Of a stretch of DNA of 64,000 nucleotides, positions 61,975 through 64,000 are shown one piece after another. The DNA comes from Candidatus Sedimenticola sp. (ex Thyasira tokunagai) (lineage in GTDB: Bacteria > Pseudomonadota > Gammaproteobacteria > Chromatiales > Chromatiaceae), in contig CP134874.1 in the NCBI GenBank assembly GCA_037318855.1, positions 1,922,598 through 1,986,597 on the forward strand, given 5' to 3'. A program made the position numbers and the translations under genes. The notes below the pieces were generated by a model that had not been told where the DNA came from, did no database searches, and saw only the letters and a program-made list of their open reading frames with translations. Each line of letters starts with the position of its first letter. Within the stretch, counting starts at the first letter, position 1.

Positions 61975-62598
61975 CTATGGGCGGGATACCACTTGAGTGG
62001 TTTCTTTGATGAGCTGCTGTTCCACCCGGTCGCGCTCCTCTGGAGTATTGACATTGATGAATGCCTCGGGACAATCGGAGAAGTCCGCTACCACCGACCT
62101 CTGCTGCTCCAACCAGAGCTTTATCTTGCGATCTCCTGACTCGAGGAAGTCTATGATGCTGGGAGCCAGGCTGCAGCGGAAGAGGCCAAACACCGGTTGC
62201 AGTCGGTCACCATCATGGGCAACGCAGACATCCGCCTTGGATTCGAGCATCTTCCGATAGAGGCGCTCTCCGAGGTCGAGGGGCAGCCACGGGCCGTCAC
62301 AGGGTACGGCAAGAAGTATTTCGGACGAGGATTGCTCCATGGCGGCGGCAATTCCCGCCAGGGGCCCGGCAAAATCGCTCCTGCTGTCATGAATTACAGG
62401 GAAACCGTAGTATTGATACGAGGTTTCACTTCGATTGGCATTGATTAACAGATTACCCACCTGGAGGGCCATGCTCTCAACCACATATTCAATCATCGGC
62501 TTACCGGCAAGCTCGACCAATCCCTTGTCATGGCCCCCCATTCTTCTGGCCAAGCCTCCTGCTAGAATAACACCGGTAATTGCACTGCTGTCGTAACC
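61975..62598 (-). CDS. mobA: Molybdenum cofactor guanylyltransferase
   Basis: About 207 residues. It attaches GMP to molybdopterin to form the bis-MGD cofactor of anaerobic oxidoreductases. GVILAGGLARRMGGHDKGLVELAGKPMIE gives the nucleotide-binding loop; VPCDGPWLPLDLGERL the metal site. Start uncertain: TTG at 62598 has GAGG at suitable spacing and gives an N-terminus like E. coli MobA; a GTG at 62655 would add 19 residues. The group II intron lies directly upstream of this gene in the opposite orientation. Confidence 0.9.
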   Translation of the reverse strand, partial: GYDSSAITGVILAGGLARRMGGHDKGLVELAGKPMIEYVVESMALQVGNLLINANRSETSYQYYGFPVIHDSRSDFAGPLAGIAAAMEQSSSEILLAVPCDGPWLPLDLGERLYRKMLESKADVCVAHDGDRLQPVFGLFRCSLAPSIIDFLESGDRKIKLWLEQQRSVVADFSDCPEAFINVNTPEERDRVEQQLIKETTQVVSRP

Positions 62599-62668
62599 CA
62601 ACGTTTTATCCTCAAGCTTTGAACTATTGGGATTATACGCAGTTCCTTGACCCACTTGTCACCCATTT

Positions 62669-63375
62669 GTGTACGCCCAGCATGGGCATGAACTAATGAG
62701 GTGAAAGTCCTCTGTAGGAAGGTCACCATCCATAGCGATTAATAATCCTATTAGATGATAACTACTAGCGAATGGCAAGGGCCTCCCCGTGAGGGGCAGT
62801 CTGGAGGAAGCCGGACGCAAAACTGCGAGCTGATGAACAAGAACATCATATGAGGCGTAGGCTGGAGGCGAGATGGCACAAGACATCGAAGCCACGTGAT
62901 CTAACGGCCACCGTAAATGATGCAGCAGTGCAGGGAAAGTTCATGCACTTATCTGGGGAGATCTGCTTAACAGGCGATCGGTAGATAACCAGTAAGGCTC
63001 TGGTTTATAAGTGCCTTGGCTCCTTTGTTCCATCGACAAAGGAGAGCGAACCCGATGGAAACCGATAGCGCCTTACTGGGTAACTGGTGGGGTGATTAAG
63101 CAGAAGTCAGCAGACGGCATAGTAGCCAAACGCCCATCGTAATGGTTGGGACAGGGTGAAGGCCTGAACCTAGAGATCAGTGAGGAGCCTGTGCAGCTCA
63201 ACTTCTCCATGCCCGACCGGGTTAAGGAGTGTTGGTGCAAAAGCAGTAGCCAGCATTGGGGTAAGCCGGAGCTAATCGGCCAGCTTGCTTTGAAGAATCT
63301 TTGGGAAACGCCCTGTGCGGAGCCGCATGCAGGGTGTTGTGGGGGCTGGGGGTTAGAGACCCCTGGCTACCCGAT
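62669..63375 (+). mobile_element. ORF-less group II intron
   Basis: About 707 nt. The 5' end reads GTGTACGCCCAGCATGGGC, close to the bacterial group II consensus start (GUGYG...), followed by the usual AGGTGAAAGTCCTCTGTAGG. A domain I-III core follows, with AAGCAGAAGTCAGCAGACGG, the stretch that normally precedes the maturase start. Domain V is at 63307-63338: lower stem CGCCCTG/CAGGGTG, 2-nt bulge TG, upper stem TGCG/CGCA. Domain VI ends GGCTACCCGAT, with the bulged branch-point A at 63369, 6 nt before the 3' end. No reverse transcriptase frame is present, so it depends on one acting in trans or is only a self-splicing RNA. Confidence 0.82.
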
Positions 63376-63963
63376 TGCTTTGTTTTCGGCTTGGAAGGGT
63401 ACAGCTATATGTACGAGGTGTACCATGGCATTCACTCGCTGACCGCCAAGGAAGGCTGAAAGCCGAGGCGGTTAGTCCCCGGTAGTCGCGAGGCGATACT
63501 GGATGCCCGGCGTGCGCATAGCGCCAGAGGGAATCCAAAGATCGCATACGAACGCGACGTCAAGTCATCTCGGGAGTCAGCGACGAAGCAGTAACGAGCT
63601 TGCGATGTTATTGCGTAGTGCTGGAGACCGGGACGGCCGGGGCAATAATAGGCTGTCGAAGATTGAGTGCAAAAGGGGGACTCGGATGTCCCGTTTTGCA
63701 TCACGAAATCGAAGACTCGCTTAGTAGGCTCTAATCCCGAATGCTGGTGGAATCGTATGAATGGATGGCTATGACAGCTATTTGAACCGGATTCACAGTT
63801 GTATCAGCTGATGGTTGGTTTTACCTCTCCATTCGGCTGTTACTTATATTTCGGCCCACAAATTGCTATTCAATACATTGTAACCGGGGCTGAGGTGCGA
63901 CTCTGAAATAGGAGAAATGTCTCTGGTCCCCTGGTTCATCTTAAGTATCACAGGAGATGCAAT
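63376..63963. other. Unexplained structured stretch after the intron
   Basis: About 590 bp without a supported gene. 63376-63730 is rich in small hairpins: GGCT-GAA-AGCC, the palindrome around GTGCGCATAGCGCC, and a strong hairpin at 63668-63700 (arms TGCAAAA and TTTTGCA with GC core). The stretch does not end in a T run. Frames on either strand look like by-products. From about 63740 the sequence turns AT-richer and leads to the partial gene at 63964. Confidence 0.5.
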
Positions 63964-64000
63964 ATGAGACAGCAGAGTGTTGAACAGATGATCAATCATA
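63964..64000 (+). CDS. Start of a gene, cut by the window edge
   Basis: ATG at 63964 with AGGAG at 63952-63956; 12 full codons (MRQQSVEQMINH) are open to the end. Too short to assign a family. The good ribosome site makes a real start likely. Confidence 0.55.
   Translation, partial: MRQQSVEQMINH

Noticed and set aside
63146..63442. 98-codon frame across the intron end
   Set aside because: It runs through domains V and VI of the intron; its translation is not maturase-like.
63432..63704. Overlapping minus-strand frames in the structured stretch
   Set aside because: Composition rich in Arg/Ser/Cys from GC hairpins, no domain, no ribosome site.

Overview
The window reads as a chromosomal segment of a gammaproteobacterium. 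The evidence is the gene orders tig-clpP-clpX-lon-hupB-ppiD, pyrG-kdsA-eno-ftsB-ispD-ispF-truD-surE-pcm-nlpD-rpoS and yafS-rnhA-dnaQ, together with FNR-type regulators that carry all four cluster cysteines. A DsrC-related protein of the RspA type and two FNR paralogues fit a sulfur-oxidising, facultatively anaerobic lineage (Chromatiales-like free-living organism or symbiont). The taxon is inference; no rRNA is present.

Layout. 1-5188 (minus strand): a sucrose cluster sps-spp-fruK-ams (ams cut by the window edge), the order described for sucrose-making methanotrophs such as Methylotuvimicrobium. 5189-8475: a repeat copy, two unrecognised genes, then iscR with its own operator. 8613-13934: an orphan membrane histidine kinase, then a TPR-sulfotransferase gene split by a complete IS1595-family element with an exact 8-bp target duplication; removing the element restores the reading frame. 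14126-18315: prmB, a small acidic protein, hemN, a single-domain response regulator and a CPBP membrane protease. 18477-28538: tRNA-Leu, the protein quality-control block (tig, clpP, clpX, lon, hupB), tRNA-Val, tRNA-Asp, ppiD and fabI. 28762-34532: a yejABEF-type peptide ABC importer whose binding protein has a C-terminal membrane anchor. 34623-39218: a patchy accessory zone with a DUF937 protein, Kbp, an IS91-type transposase remnant, a YegP-like gene cut by an IS3-family element, and a stump of an M19 dipeptidase. 39254-45566: an LVIVD propeller protein, mltD, two repeat elements, yafS-rnhA-dnaQ and fnr. 46121-58183: the pyrG-to-rpoS housekeeping block, interrupted by a MITE-like repeat and the RspA-like gene. 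58372-64000: a second FNR-like regulator, a small membrane protein, hrpB, mobA, an ORF-less group II intron, an unexplained structured stretch, and the first codons of a new gene.

How it fits together. The sucrose genes form a four-gene, tightly coupled route (UDP-glucose plus fructose-6-P to sucrose-P to sucrose, then amylosucrase and fructokinase to recover carbon). Tig, ClpXP, Lon, HU and PpiD form a folding and proteolysis neighbourhood. FNR, its paralogue, IscR and oxygen-independent HemN point to life across oxic and anoxic conditions. Many starts are GTG or TTG with 4-nt stop/start overlaps (rnhA, dnaQ, kdsA, ispD, truD, pcm), so translational coupling is common here.

Mobile DNA is frequent but mostly small: IS1595, IS3, an IS91 remnant, a 269-bp inverted-repeat element with a half copy 46 kb away, a 241-bp inverted-repeat element, a REP hairpin, short sequences like IS5 ends, and a group II intron without its reverse transcriptase. 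No CRISPR array, prophage or recognisable defence island was seen.
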